Below are positions 46,499 to 58,068 of a DNA stretch of 64,000 nt, in pieces. The DNA is from Paramacrobiotus metropolitanus (taxonomy: Eukaryota; Tardigrada; Eutardigrada; Parachela; Macrobiotidae). Numbering within the stretch: position 1 is the stretch's first letter; every line of letters starts with the position of its first letter. The position numbers and the translations under genes were made by a program. A model generated the notes under the pieces. That model was not told the DNA's origin. It ran no database searches and saw only the letters and a list, made by a program, of their open reading frames with translations. The DNA lies in NCBI RefSeq assembly GCF_019649055.1, contig NW_026570471.1, positions 1 through 64,000 on the forward strand, written 5' to 3'.

Positions 46499-49275
46499 AT
46501 GTCTTCATCCAACGGAGCCGCCAGTCCGCAACGGGAAGTACAAGTAATGGGCTTGTCACGGGGATGAAACGGATGCAGTAAAGATTCAACTGATACGCAG
46601 CTCGAAGCGGGACGGCATTTCGGACCAGCGAAGATCCTTCGCGCGCACAGGAGAGAATCACAAGTAACAAAACTACGGCATCGTTCCTGTTTCTCAGCAT
46701 GTCGATGCTATTTTTGGTGGTTGAACTTGCTAAGAAATTAAGAATGATGGAACCCTTACGCAGTTATGCTTTGTACGGTGATGCATAGGAAGATATTGCT
46801 TGATTATTGAAGACTGCAGGGGTTTGCTAAGCAGTTGCAGCAATATCTTCCACACCATAATTTCGTGACCTTTGGCTATTGTGCACGAAGCCGGTGTTGC
46901 AATCGCGTGTAGATATCTTGATCTGTACCGGAAACCTGTAAATACGAAGGTTCAAATGGTTAAATACGAAGATTAATTTTGATACCGCAGCAGTCTTGTC
47001 TGATGGGATTGACAGGAAACTGAACTAAACCAGAAAAATTAGCAATATAAAAGCCCGGACAATTATTATATACCGCTTATTATATACCGGACAATTATTA
47101 TATACAATCGACTTCTACTTACTTCGAAAAGTAACAATCGAATAACCCCGACAATAAATGTCGTTATGGTTCAAAATACTTCCATACGATGATAACCTCG
47201 AAGTATAAGGCGGTTAATCTGGCATCATAATATATAGCATACTCATTATTACCTATAAGTTCACGCAATGAAAATTAATGATTATGATACTGTATCTGTA
47301 GCGACCAGTACGAGTAGACTCAGAAGAGTACCTACAATCGAACTCCGCGAAAAATTACCGTAACTTATGTTACTGTTTTGTGTTTGCGAACTCACCTCCC
47401 ACGTTCGGCACGATGTGCACTGTCCATCGACGCACGTGCCCCGACCACTACAGGGGTTCCGTTCATCTCTCTTTTGGCGCAGTTTGTTTATATTCGTAAT
47501 TTGTATTTATATTCATTCCGAATCATTCACTTTATGAAAGCAGTTACAAAAACCGTAAAACATCGTTACTGCCAGATCGCGGTTTGCAAAGATGAAGTTG
47601 AAGTTCTCGTAGGATCTTTAAAAGAACACTGCCGGAAACACTGTGTATTCCTTTATTGCCCTGCGGTATTCGGTGATACTCGAAGCCGCCTTATAATTTA
47701 CAAGAATGAAGAAATACATGTAGCGTCGATTTCGCCGCCACATTTGTTTGTGGTCTACGGTCGCAGATTAAATTCTGATTTAATTATCAGACCGCTCGCT
47801 AACTGCGCGGCGAAAACAATGGCATTGATTGTTTGGGTTCTTTTCCAAATACGGTAAACCTTCTTGTTTAAGGTGCTTGTACAAATTAAGTATTGGAGAC
47901 ATTTAAAGTAAGCACACAAGCTGAGGCCAAACGCTGATTCGCTGAACGATATTCAGATGCCGCAACCTGCAAGTTTAAAAGTTAAAAGTTGTTTGTTCAA
48001 GTTTAATTACCTCTCATAAACACCGAACACCGCTCATAATTAACTCTCATAAACACCGTTACTCCTTAGCTCGCGTAGGAGCTAACGAGTAACAAAAAGC
48101 GGGCTGCGGAAAGAGACGTGAAGGATCTCGAGCCCGCAATACTACAGCCCAATATGATCGAAAATCCGGTTTCTTTTGACGAACACCCGAATCGTGAGGC
48201 CGCAGGAATCGTTGCTGAATCTTCGCGCAGGTAAAGCTCGATAATTTTTCATAACTCGAAGTGACAACGAATAGGCAGTTTTCGGTTCTGGGACTCCTTC
48301 TGCCGAAATCGCTGTTCAGAGAGGCGTCAAAGCGCGCGTGCCGATCTGCGTATGGCTTCGATTATTTGGACGACGTCGGAAGCGAGCACAGGCGGCGGGT
48401 GTATTATCGACGCAAATCAAAGCGAGCGGTCACGAATGACTCCGAAGAAAATCTTACATACCGTGAAGACGGCGGTCCGTCGGCATCCGGATCTTCTTCG
48501 GAATCTTCGTCGGATAATGCAAGACTCACAGGAAACGAGTTTAAAACCATTGGCGGAAAACTATCAACGAAACTTCGTGCAAAACTGGATTACTACGTTT
48601 AGAATTTTTGACTTTGTCAAGTAACGTGCCAAGAGAAGTATACATCATACATACGCTCTATTTCGTTGCCAAAATATCTGGGCGTCTTCGCTGAAAGCCC
48701 CACACCGGCATTCTCGCGCAGCTGCCGATGGCCCAAGCCAACGAAAGCCGCAGTGCCGTGTACTGTCGACAAAGCTACTGAATCTGTCAACTCGCCACAA
48801 CTTCGTCTGAAATTTCTGATTTTGAAATCATTGCAGATGAGCTAAACCAACAGCATCTTCGCTCGGAGGTTAACGAAATCGGAAAAATGAACAGGCTTCC
48901 CACGCAGCACGTGGAAACGATAACGATTCTCCTCATACCACCGCCGAAGTTCCTACGCATAGTTCGTATAATCTCCCAAGCCATTATTCCGAACTACGCT
49001 GGGAAGTCCCGGCACTTATCGCACTGCAAGAATCCGCGGAGACGTTTATGATTAAGGTGTTCTCAGACTGTATGGCTGCGTCTGATTACGCCGAAAGCGT
49101 CCTTGTTAAGGACAGAGATTCTGCCCTGGTCGCTAAGCTCACGGAATTATATCGCATTCCAGTGCCATCGACAGCCCGATGTGTTCCGCGTGAGCGGGAA
49201 ATAGCTTCGGCATCTCATCCGAAACCCCCTGGATCGGTGCACGCCGCATGCTTCACATCCGCTCCTTTGGTATAG
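46499..49275 (+). pseudogene. BTB-BACK/H3-like gene G, heavily decayed
   Basis: Exon 1 starts MSSSNGAASPQREVQV, and the later phrase 'ggcatttcggaccagcgaag' is the RHFGPAK motif. Its donor reads GAGAGA instead of GTGAGA. A short exon 2 remnant is at about 46820-46870. No exon 3 or BACK exons are found between 46880 and 48078. Tail exons follow: 48079-48230, cleanly phased (KKRAAERDVKDLEPAIL); about 48281-48600, acidic, with an acceptor changed from CAG to CGG; and 48680-49275. The last holds the H3-like fold at about 48911-49160 (FLRIVRIISQ, then in another frame ELRWEVPALIALQESAETF and VLVKDRDSALVAKL). Its 3' flank matches that of E. Confidence 0.7.
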
Positions 49276-50253
49276 TAAGCCCAGATCTTTTAAGATGTAG
49301 AGAAGCGGTCAGTCTCGCCATTCGCGGTTGTAAATTCAATGCTGTCGCTCTGTCCAAGGACCCGCGTCATGAGACGTAACTGCTCATTTTTGACGCCGGC
49401 TGGGATGCTGTTATTTGTGCATTTTGAGGGAATATATCAAAGACGTTTTAGCATTTTTTGTTCGTTGTGGATAACTATGGCAAATATGATTTATGAAATA
49501 TGATATGTAGCTGTAATGTATAGTGCAAGTACACGTACGTACAAAGTGCAACGATGTGCATTCTCGTGAAGGTGGATAATGTCCGATGTCCATCGTGCCG
49601 TAGCAACTGGTGATGGAAGTACCAGCATTGTTACGTTATGTGAATTCAGATGGATTTTGCTCGGCCAGCGGGCACGTAACAAAAAAGGTACTGTATTATG
49701 CCGCCGCTACAAACATACCAGTAACTGCTTTTGTTAGTACTGTGACTTATTGGGTCGAAGAACTACAACCTTCTCGTTATTCCTGTCGACGATGCTCAAC
49801 AGGAACACACAGGTAACGAGTACTAACTCGCGCGGTGCGATGTAACGTCGTTGTGATAGCTATGACTTCGAAAATCGAACGTATGTTTTATATCGACTAT
49901 TTGGTAACCGGCATTTGGATTTGTAGTTAGTATTACGGTTATGGCTGTTCGGTATGATTGTGGTGTCTGTAAGCAGGAAACCCATAAACTGTACACATTA
50001 CAGATAGACACATATATTACAGCACAACAAAGAATCAACACACATAATCATTATCTTTTATTTAAGTTGAAAATGGGCCAAAAGGCGTAATAAATAGACT
50101 CACAAGGCAGGCATTCCAGATTTGTCAGCAGTGCATCCGGAGGATGAACACTCCGCGTTCCAGTACTGATAAGACAAAAACCGTTAAAACAACACGGGAT
50201 ACGTACAAGATACGACTTAATCGCCTTTGAAAGAATTTAGGTACTACCATATC
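49276..50253. other. 3' flank of pseudogene G
   Basis: About 49360-49840 matches the flank after pseudogene E. The remainder is unassigned. Confidence 0.45.
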
Positions 50254-50895
50254 GCGCCCGGACAATTGGGAGTGTGACATTCGCCGCACTCAAATTCGAC
50301 GCTCGACTTTTCGCCGCGAAGACATTTCGTCGCCGGACATTCGGACGCTGGGACATTTCAGTTTGGGACATTATGCTTTGAGACATTTTACCTTTGCGAC
50401 ATTTCAACGCAACACGTCTGGTCGCGGACAATTCGTCCTGGGACTTTTCGAATGATGCGACTGATTACCCAAAAAATAATTAACCGCGTTTAATTCTCAC
50501 TAGTTTTTTCCAGTTTTTTTAAGGCGTTCTTAGTTTTTCTTAAGTTTCTTAATATTTCTCAGACTTTCTTAGGTCGTCTTATTTCTTCTTAGGTTTTTCT
50601 TAGGTTTCTTTGATTTCTTAGGTTTCTTAGGTTGTTCGTTTGGTTTTTTATTTTCCAGTTTCCCCTTTTCTGACTCTTTTAGTTAGCTTAGTAAATCATT
50701 TATCTGTAGGCGAAATGTCACTTCGTCGAGATGTCCTCGACGAAGCGACCGGCGCCGACACGACATGCGGCGGAAAGTCTCGCGGCGTAAAGTCCTACCG
50801 ACGAAATGTCGCAAGACGAAATGGCCTTGCGGTGAAATGTCTGCGACCTAAAGTCCTGCGACTAGTTGTCCGCGGCGAAATGTCGCGGTGCCCTA
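50254..50895. mobile_element. Fold-back-type element with 'gacatttcg' repeats
   Basis: The left arm (about 50254-50465) is made of degenerate 15-20 bp units around 'ggacatttcg', and the right arm (about 50705-50895) of the complement 'cgaaatgtc'. The centre (50480-50650) is T-rich with many 'tttcttagg' copies, like the centre of the element at 41801-42117. No coding content. The arms match by repeat unit rather than base for base. Confidence 0.75.
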
Positions 50896-51080
50896 GCATT
50901 TAAGTTTTACCGACTAACTTTTCTAAATTTACTTAGTTGATTTTTACCCCAGTAGATCCACTAGATACAAAGCTAAAATTGCCAACAACCAACATGGCCC
51001 ATACACTGCATACATTCATTTTCCAAGGAGAAATTTGAGGACTGCAGGACATTGTCTGTGTCTTCCTTGATTATTGGCTA

Positions 51081-51275
51081 TGGCTATTTTACCCCAGTAT
51101 TCTGCAGTGTGGCAAAATAGCCTTTTGCTATTTTGCCCCACACTGAGTTCAAATAGCCTTTAGCTATTTTGCCCCAGTATGGGGGGCAAAATAGCCTTCT
51201 GCTATTTTGCCCCACACTGTGCTCAAATAGTCTTCAGCTATTTTGCCCCAGTATAGTCTTCAGAATAGCCTCTAG
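51081..51275. repeat. Minisatellite of hairpin-forming units
   Basis: Three to four copies of a unit of about 60 bp containing 'aaatagcctttagctatttt' followed by 'gccccagtat' or 'gccccacactg'. Each unit is itself partly palindromic. Confidence 0.8.
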
Positions 51276-51891
51276 TTAATCTGGCCACACCCTGCGTTCG
51301 AATAGCTTTAAACTACTGTATTTTGTCGCCGTTTCCGGTAAATACACTGCATATTTATCAAATGCATTATTCACTTATAAAAATACATGTATTCACTGCT
51401 TTGGATTCAATCAGCACAGTCACTTTGTCTTCGATAGTGTTACGCTACCTCAGTATTGCTCGATCCTTTTGCTGGCCTCTAGTAGATCTTTCGGAATGAC
51501 TGTGACTAGACCGCACTGAACTTGTTTGGCTGGGTTACTAGCGCAATCCTCACTTCTGCCAAAAAATTAGAAAAATTGGATTCCAATGCGGCTCCAATTA
51601 TGAAGTCAATAAGGTTCGGAGAAGTGAATGCCAAAATGCATATGATAAATTCGTGCAGTACGACATGGCTACTGTTGCCGCTAGACGAGATTGCACTACT
51701 ATCAAGTCCGGGCGCTGCCTAACCCGTGCCGGACATCGCACGTTTCGAACAACGTGCTCCAGTGTTTCCGTAGATTTTCGTACACCAGACGCTGTTGTGC
51801 TGCGATCTCATCTAGCTCCTACAGTAATGTTACTGCCACTGTCACCATGTTATAGTTCTGTTACTGGGTGGTGGCGAGAATCGCACTGTTA

Positions 51892-52415
51892 CAGTAAAAC
51901 CTGCGTACTTTGAACACCTGCGGTTCCAAATTCTTCGTTCAATGTAGACGGCCGTTCAATGTACAGAATAGCTGCCCCCAGGGGCCGCCCTTGAACACAG
52001 TGCTTCTGCACCCTAAAGCTGCCAATGAGGGCGAACAGGCGCCGCCTTAGGGGTGACAGCCCCGTTAGCAAGCCTTTTTTACGCTATTTTCGCGCATAAC
52101 AAATCAAAATTTTTGTGGTGTTAAAGTTGCAACCACCAAATGTTTAGTAAACTCTGGTTTGTTTAGCGCTTTTCTTGTGTTTTTTCGCTTTTGAAACCAG
52201 ATTCCGGCGCTTTGTTCATTTTCAAAAGGTTAAAATATTAGTAAATAAATAGATCTGTTCCATCTAATTTGTTCAATGTTCACTTTAGAGAGATGTTCAA
52301 TATACGCGAGGTCCCCCCTGTGTTATAGTCTACGAGACGCGCCGGTTCCGTAATGACCGTTTAATGTACACCAGTGTTCAATTTACGCGAGTGTTCAAAG
52401 TCACAGGTTTTACTG
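51892..52415. mobile_element. pogo/Tigger-like MITE
   Basis: The left end CAGTAAAACCTGCGTACTTT and right end AAAGTCACAGGTTTTACTG form inverted repeats of about 25 bp, flanked by TA on both sides (51890-51891, 52416-52417). The 524 bp body has subterminal 'gttcaatgta' / 'gttcaattta' repeats and no transposase. A TA target with CAG termini fits the Tc1/mariner/pogo superfamily. Confidence 0.8.
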
Positions 52416-54032
52416 TACTGGTGGTGATTGGCCAGTCGCTATGGCAGCCCACCAGATGGCAGCCAGCGACAGTGCCGCTTCCGGTGTGCCGACTCGCACA
52501 CGGAGTCGCACTCGCTATCGTTCGCCGTGTCGGCCTCGGCTCAGACTCAGCTACGCCTTGCCTCGCCAACGGCTCTACGTTTCGGCCAATCAACATTCAC
52601 TCGCTCGTGTTGGATCTTCCCAGTGCCGCATTAGGCTTTTTCCTCTGTTCGGCTCGATGTGCCGTTCAGTCTCATTCGATAGGATTCTCTCACTCGAGTT
52701 TGTATTCACGACGCTTTACCGCTCACATCATTCTCCATGTGCTTTGCGTTTTGGTTTCTTTGCGCATTATTTCTGTACACAATACAGCTTTGTTCTCAAG
52801 ATCGTGAGCCACTGTCCGCCTGGTGTCATATGATAGCAGATCCTGTGTTTTCCTTCAACGGATCTTTCTGAGACACGGTGTAGAACTACAGCCGTAACGT
52901 CCGACGAAAACCCAGGGTAGAATCGAAACCCGGTTCCCATCCCCATCTGATCGCCGCCAGCCGGAACCGTCTGGTTTCTCTTGTTTCTTTTGCGAGCAGA
53001 TAGACTCAGCATGCTCTCTTATTCCGCGCGGGCGGATCGATCTTCGCGCAGACGACCAACGGACGACTTTTGCCGGCTGATTGGCGGTTCCCGCTGATCC
53101 CCGGACAAAGCGGATGGAACGGACGGAGTGGAGCCCTCTCAGCACTCATTAATCGGGGTCGCCTTTGCGTTAAATCGCACCCGCAACTTTAAGAACGAGA
53201 GCGGGACGTTTTCACGCAGACAACTTAGCGGATCAACTCGGAACAACGGTACAATACCCGGACTCACCCTGTAAATTGGTCCATACGACCCTCGGTTAAC
53301 CGTGTAAAACCTTGGTAGACCCGGTATAGCCGAGCAACTTTCATTTTGACGAACGAAAAGTAGTTGTGGTCGGCTAAAAGCCATTTTCACCGGAGAAACG
53401 GGCTTTAAACAACTTTTTGCGGGTTAATTTAGCTTAGCTGGCCTAATTACTGACGAGCCCTTGAGCATCGTTATAAAAACTTAGAACCTCGGTTTGTGAC
53501 CCTTTCCGAATTTCAGAAATTAAGGGAGTAAATTTTCACTGGCCAAATTAATGTTTGGTCGGTTAAAATATTTTTCTCAATTTTATTGGATTTTTCGGAA
53601 ATTTTCTACGGCGGAAAATAATAATTTAAAATTCAGAAAATAATTGTGATTTCACGACTGCCAATTTACCATAATAAAAATAGAACAAACAGAATCGCGG
53701 AGAAGGCAAGTAGTGAGTCATTGTTTTTTTAGAAATTGCACGCAGAATCGCGATGTAATCAGTAATCCGCAAGACCGCTTAGCTGTGCGACGTCATAGCG
53801 GTCAGCGCTGTGGTATAGGACGTACTTCAGCTGAACCCTGTTTTAACAGTGCAGGTAACACAGGCACATCCGCTACATCAACCACACCCCACCTGACCTT
53901 CGTCTTCTCGGACCTTCGGGCCTTCAACCAAGACAAGGAATCTGATGGGCGCTAGCATATTCCCACAGATCCTGTGGATGATAACTGTCATAAAAACGGT
54001 ATATAAAAGGTTTGTTTTACGGCAAAGGCAAT
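52416..54032. other. Unassigned; possible 5' part of the neighbouring LTR element
   Basis: Overlapping open frames at 52430-52830 are in GC-richer sequence with no domain I recognise. It may contain the leader of the retroelement that follows, but no LTR boundary could be set. Confidence 0.3.
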
Positions 54033-57000
54033 GTGTTGCGAGCTGTGAACAAAAATGGTTAAAGCAGAACACGCTGGGTTACGGGTTGACTAGTGAATAG
54101 TGACCTTTCAGATTGTTGCCAAAACCGTGGACCTTTTTAGACGGTAAAGGTGTACATGAGCATTGCTCGTCCCGGACTGAGGGAGAGGTTGATGTTGGAG
54201 TGGTTGTTCGCTGGAGATATGACGACGCCGGGGGACTACACTAGCAGATTAACGGTCAATGCGACACCGCCAGTGGTGGCGCGTGGATCTACAGGCCCGA
54301 CGGTATTTGACTCGCGGCAAATCGCCTAGGAGTCCAGCGATTTGAAGATCTTTTCGGAAAGCCGTCCGCCGATGATCACCGGCATGGTGAATGACGCCGT
54401 GGATGAACGGTTGAGAGAATTCAACCGGTACGCCGTAGCCCTTGAGTGGGACCAACAGAAGAAATAACGGCAAGTACCATTGTGCCTGAAAGAGTTTGCA
54501 GGACAGTGGTGGGACAAACCACCAGCAATGGAGCGGTTAGCTTCGGCGGCGACACCAAGATGGCGGTGGCCACGTCGGGCCACCCGAAGCTGTCGTATAA
54601 GTTTGGACCACCGAGGCGCCAGGAGTGGCGCAGTCGCACGTTTGGACGGAACGCGACCGGTGGTGGAGATAGAGAGCCGGCGAATCGACCGGTCACTACC
54701 AAACCTGGAGAGAGCGGTTTCACAAGGAAGCCAGCTCCAAGGGGACAACGCATATGCTTCAACTGCGGGAAGTGGGACATTTGGCCCGTAAGTGTCCATC
54801 CAATAAACCCAAGATCAAAGCGGAGGTGCGAATGGTCTTGAGAAAAATTACCAACGAAGTCGTAAGGCCAGTGACCGTAAAATTGAACGGAGTGAGGCCG
54901 ACCTTTAAAACACGCATCAAAAGTTTCAAACAACAGTAACTCGAGGTGGCCGGTTTCCAACAACATCAGACAGCGACACAAGCTCGGAAGCCAGCAGAGG
55001 CGCCGCCCGCACTGGAACCGGAAGCACTGGAATTGGCAGTCGACCAAGAAGAGGCGATGAAGTTCGCAGAGTCGGACCATGGGAAGTGGACAATTCCGAG
55101 TTCCGACAGTGGGTCGGTGTAAGTGAAAGTCCTGGAGCCGGGGCCACCGAAACCGACTGCAAAGGCCACGCCTAAACCAGTGGTTAAATCGGTTGTGACT
55201 AACGTGACGGTCGCAGCCAAGTAGGTCACACCGAAGAAGGTGAACACCGTAGCAGGGGAAGCTAAGCGACGGGTCAAAGAAACCGGACGTGGTGCCAAGT
55301 AAGTCGGACCTTGTGCCGGTAAAATCGGATGCAACGCTTAATCGGATGTACCGCAGCGAAGAAGCTGAATAAAGCGTTAAAGAAGCCGACAGGGTTGCCG
55401 AAAAGTTCGGAGCCGTCTGTTGGAGCGGTCAAACACTCGGGAGGCTGGAAACCGCGGCAACCGTCGGCCGGTAATGTACCGGCCGGAGCTAATGACCGCG
55501 GTGGCCTGAGATGATGTCCGGAAAATTTTCTGAACCAGTGATGCCACGCATGGCCGGAGCGTTACAGACGCCGCCGACGAAAGAGTCCACCACCACCAAA
55601 GCGCCGGCAAACTGGGCTTTTGAGGACGTAAACCCACTAGACGTTAACGTAACAATGGGGCACGAGAAGACTTGGCTAGGAACAATGATGGTTAAAATGT
55701 CCATAGAGCCGATGTCTAGTCATGAATCACTGCGGGTTTTGGCATCGTTCTCTAACGATGTGCCAATGGATACCATCCAAGTTCGCGTAGGGGGATTGGA
55801 TGGTCGGACCGGGGCGGATATCTTCCGTACTCGGACGGAAGTGCTGTCATTCCGGATGACACTGTCCGGTACAAAGCAACAATCTTAAGCGAAATGCAAT
55901 TCGAAGCATTTGTCGGGCGTATCGGTTCAGCGGATGTAAAGCTAAACTGGATGCACTCGGTGAATTCAGGCCTGGGCTTGTCAGGGGTCGACTTACAGGC
56001 TACATTGGTACGCATTCAGGACCAGAAGGTTGGGGTCACCGCCAGAGAGTTGGAGCTAGCCTAAAGAGTTGGAGCTGGCCTTGAACAAGAAGCAGAAAGT
56101 GTGCGATTTAGAAGCGCACCCGAAGAGAGGTAAGAATAACCTTTCTGTCGACAAGAAAACTCCGCTGGTAGGGCAAGGGGTTGGTCAAGTCGATTGACCT
56201 TCGGCATTTGGTTGATCGAAAGCTCGCTTACGAACGCTTTTTTGTAGGGGGGGTCGTGTGGTTGGCCGGAGCAGTGTTGACAGCTCCGCTGCCTTAGGTC
56301 ACCATCGAGTTGAATGGTGTACAGTACGAAGCAGTCGTGGACAGTGGATCTAAGATCGTCATTGTTTAGCGTGCCGTGGTGGGCCTGTTGGTAGTCGATT
56401 TGGCTCCTTCCACCGTCGCAGCCGGGTGTGCCAACGGACAGATGATGGAAGCCCAGGGACAGCTGTACAACGGGACATCGTTCCATTCGTCGTGTTCGAC
56501 GAATTTTCCATGAAAGGTCACGCTGTTGTGATCGGTTGCAACATGTCGGTTGCAAATCACGGTGGTCGCCGAGTTTCCACGGCCGGAGAACCTGAAGGTC
56601 CTTCGGAGGTTCCTGGGCTTATCCTCTTATTATTGCCGATTCATAAAGAGCTTCGCTCATATCGCAGCGCCATTGCATGCGCTGGTAAAGAAGGACCAGA
56701 CCTTCTTTCAGGGGGTTTAATGGCGTTTGGCAACCTCAAAGTGGCCATGTGTACCGCATCGGTACTGGCACACTTTGAACCGGAGAAGCCGGTGGAGATG
56801 CATCTCGACGAATCAGGGCACGGGCTGGGCACCGTACTGGTCTAACGCGACGACGATAGTCGCGACACCGATCGCGTGTGGAAGTCGGCATCTGATGGAT
56901 GCTGAAACGCGACACCATACTATAGGCCATTGTATGGTCGTTTGAGAAGTTCCGTCACTTCCTTTTCGGACGACAAGTGACCGTCTTCTCGAATCACCAC

Positions 57001-58068
57001 AGCTTGTGTTTGATCATGGGAATCCAAACACCGCACAGCCGACTTATGCGCTGGGCGCTACGGCTGCAAGAGTTTGAGCTGGAGATCCGGTATAAACTGA
57101 GAGTGACGCACCACGACGGTGATCGTTTGTCGCGTTATCCACCGGTCTTACAGGTCAACTAGTCGTTGCTGTTGTTGACCGGCCAGAAAGAGGTTTCCGT
57201 GCCGAGCAGGCCAAGGACGCGTTTGTCCTCGAGCGCTTTCGGTAGTTTCCACCCGAGTCGGAGGGCACGATCGTACGAGAGTCGTACATGTTGAGGACGG
57301 GCTCCCGTATCGCCGATGGCGGGCGAACGTTTCGAAGAAACGCGGTTGCTGTTGGTAGTGCCAAAGCAGCTCCGTGAAGAGATCCTACGAGTGCCATAAC
57401 GAGAAGTACGTAGGGCACCTCTGGTTCGGACGAACGTGGGATCGGGTTCGCGAACGGTTCTTTTCCCGGCTATGGTGGAATAAGTCCGACAAATGTACCG
57501 TGCCAGACACGGAATATCCCGACCACGGCAACAGCAGGGCCACTGCAGCCCTTTTGTGCCGAAGACCCTTGGGTGATTGGGGCTACGGACGTACTGACTA
57601 CTACTGAGTCCGTTACCAAAGTCAAGTGGTGGGAAGAAGTACACTATTACGGCCACCGACTTATTTACCAAAATTGCAAAGGCGTTGGTTGCGCAGACGG
57701 CGGAGGCTGTCGGACAATTTCCCGTGTTCGACATCTTTTGGCGGCACGGAATTCCGTTAAAGTCCCTCAGTGACCGAGGAACTCCATTTCTGAACGAAGC
57801 TTTATAAAGAACTCCATTTTTGAAGTGACCACGGAGCTTTATAAGCTCTTACACGTGAAAAGGCTAGTTACATCTGGATACCATCCCCAGACCAAAGGAT
57901 CCTGTGAGCGGTTCAACCGGACAATCGCCGATATGCTGTCTAAATTCATCGGCCAAGATGAAGGAAGTTGGAATAAACGGTCCAACGGAAAGTGTGTCTT
58001 GCGAGCTGTGAGATAAAGGTTACAGAAGAGCCCGCTGGGTTACGGGTTGACTAGTGAATAGTGACCTT
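54033..58068 (+). mobile_element. Ty3/gypsy-type LTR-retrotransposon fossil
   Basis: Parts in order: a gag-like region with a CCHC zinc knuckle (about 54750-54790), an aspartic protease trace with a DSG motif (about 56330-56350), a reverse-transcriptase C-terminal trace and RNase H (about 56560-57160), and integrase core traces (about 57650-57990) including a GYHPQ signature. Repeats of about 75 bp sit at both ends (54033-54107 and about 57994-58068) and share 36 identical bases; they may be LTR remnants or recombination scars. The element is broken many times (well over ten), so it is old. Confidence 0.7.

Noticed and set aside
47378-47857. 159-codon open frame within pseudogene G (MKAVTKTVKHRYCQIAVC...)
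   Set aside because: No recognisable domain, no paralog in the window, and it lies in the region replacing the lost BACK exons; could be chance.
52364-52833. Overlapping frames of 130-147 codons
   Set aside because: Several frames are open at once in GC-rich sequence and none shows a domain.
54421-55080. 219-codon reverse-strand frame
   Set aside because: Antisense shadow of the LTR-element fossil.
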